Positions 5,081 through 5,233 of a stretch of DNA of 5,233 nt are shown here, piece after piece; the stretch's first letter is position 1; each line of letters starts with the position of its first letter. The position numbers were made by a program, and so were the translations under genes. A model generated the notes under the pieces. The model saw only the letters and a list, made by a program, of their open reading frames with translations. It made no database searches and was not told where the DNA came from. Source of the stretch: Thermoplasmatota archaeon. Its GTDB lineage: Archaea > Thermoplasmatota > Thermoplasmata > RBG-16-68-12 > JAJISG01. The stretch spans positions 1-5,233 of the forward strand of contig JAJISG010000072.1 in NCBI GenBank assembly GCA_022848835.1, read 5' to 3'.

Positions 5081-5233
5081 ATGAGGGGGGAGAGAAGCTT
5101 GATTCGAGCAGGTTTGGTCACGACTTTGGGCATTCTGTTGGTCCTTGTCCTCGCGGTGGGACCCAGCGCCGCCAAGACGGATCCCGGGTCGGTGGGCTCC
5201 ATATATGCTACCCCGGTGTTTGGCCTGGCATCG
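5081..5233 (+). CDS. N-terminus of a secreted or surface-anchored protein, unknown function, cut off at the window edge
   Basis: Fifty-one codons are visible. Residues 1–10 form a basic n-region with three Arg, 11–27 a hydrophobic core rich in Leu, Val and Gly, and PSAA (28–31) followed by K-T-D looks like a signal peptidase I site. The protein is therefore likely exported, or anchored by this segment if uncleaved. The mature part begins with a Gly/Ser/Pro-containing stretch (KTDPGSVGSIYATPVFGLAS) that I cannot assign to a family. ATG at 5081 is supported by AGGAG 9 nt upstream. TTG at 5099 with its own SD is an alternative that shortens the n-region by six residues. The gene has its own likely promoter and no evident tie to queD. 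Confidence 0.7.
   Translation, partial: MRGERSLIRAGLVTTLGILLVLVLAVGPSAAKTDPGSVGSIYATPVFGLAS

Noticed and set aside
4793..5084. Two plus-strand short frames (4793–4990 and 4836–5084) after queD
   Set aside because: The first overlaps the queD end, neither has a ribosome site, and they overlap each other in different frames without recognisable motifs. A decayed gene cannot be fully excluded.
1..5233. CRISPR array, insertion sequence, integrase or phage signals
   Set aside because: No regularly spaced direct repeats, transposase motifs, terminal inverted repeats or attachment-like duplications were seen.

Overview
The window looks like a piece of an archaeal chromosome. The evidence is the archaeal combination of an HTH–ThiN (ThiR-type) regulator and the preQ0 genes queC and queD, archaeal-style TATA-like boxes 25–28 nt upstream of predicted starts, and GGAG/AGGTGA-type ribosome binding sites. 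The overall flavour (fairly GC-rich, mixed leaderless and Shine-Dalgarno starts) would fit a Thermoplasmatota-like euryarchaeon. That placement is inference; no rRNA or lineage marker is present.

Layout. On the minus strand, positions 1242–1 encode most of a NAD(P)-dependent aldehyde dehydrogenase of the 1-pyrroline-5-carboxylate dehydrogenase (RocA) type. Its C-terminus lies beyond the left edge. A 104-nt gap holds its TATA box and an uninterrupted run of 12 G. Upstream on the same strand (2261–1347) is a ThiR-type regulator: N-terminal HTH, a CxxH/CxxC cysteine knuckle, and a C-terminal ThiN domain. Facing away from it is a 12-TM NCS1-family permease (2331–3668). The roughly 70-nt divergent promoter contains a striking series of GTT-N3/4-AAC dyads.

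Downstream on the plus strand are a 117-nt gap with an 11-codon mini-ORF, queC (3786–4454) and queD (4482–4814), a pair of archaeosine/7-deazaguanine pathway genes. Then comes a 266-nt stretch with no convincing gene but several inverted repeats, and finally the start of a secreted protein (5081 to the right edge) preceded by a 7-bp hairpin.

Functional reading. The regulator and permease form a probable thiamine/HMP sensing and uptake module, in which the ThiN domain senses a thiamine phosphate and controls the divergent transporter. QueD makes 6-carboxytetrahydropterin and QueC makes preQ0, which in archaea is inserted into tRNA at position 15 to become archaeosine. QueE is not in the window. 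The aldehyde dehydrogenase and the secreted protein have no evident link to these modules. I do not see a wholly new multi-gene system. The most interesting points are the operator architecture between regulator and permease, the cysteine knuckle and retained active-site-like residues in the regulator, and the structured non-coding stretch after queD.
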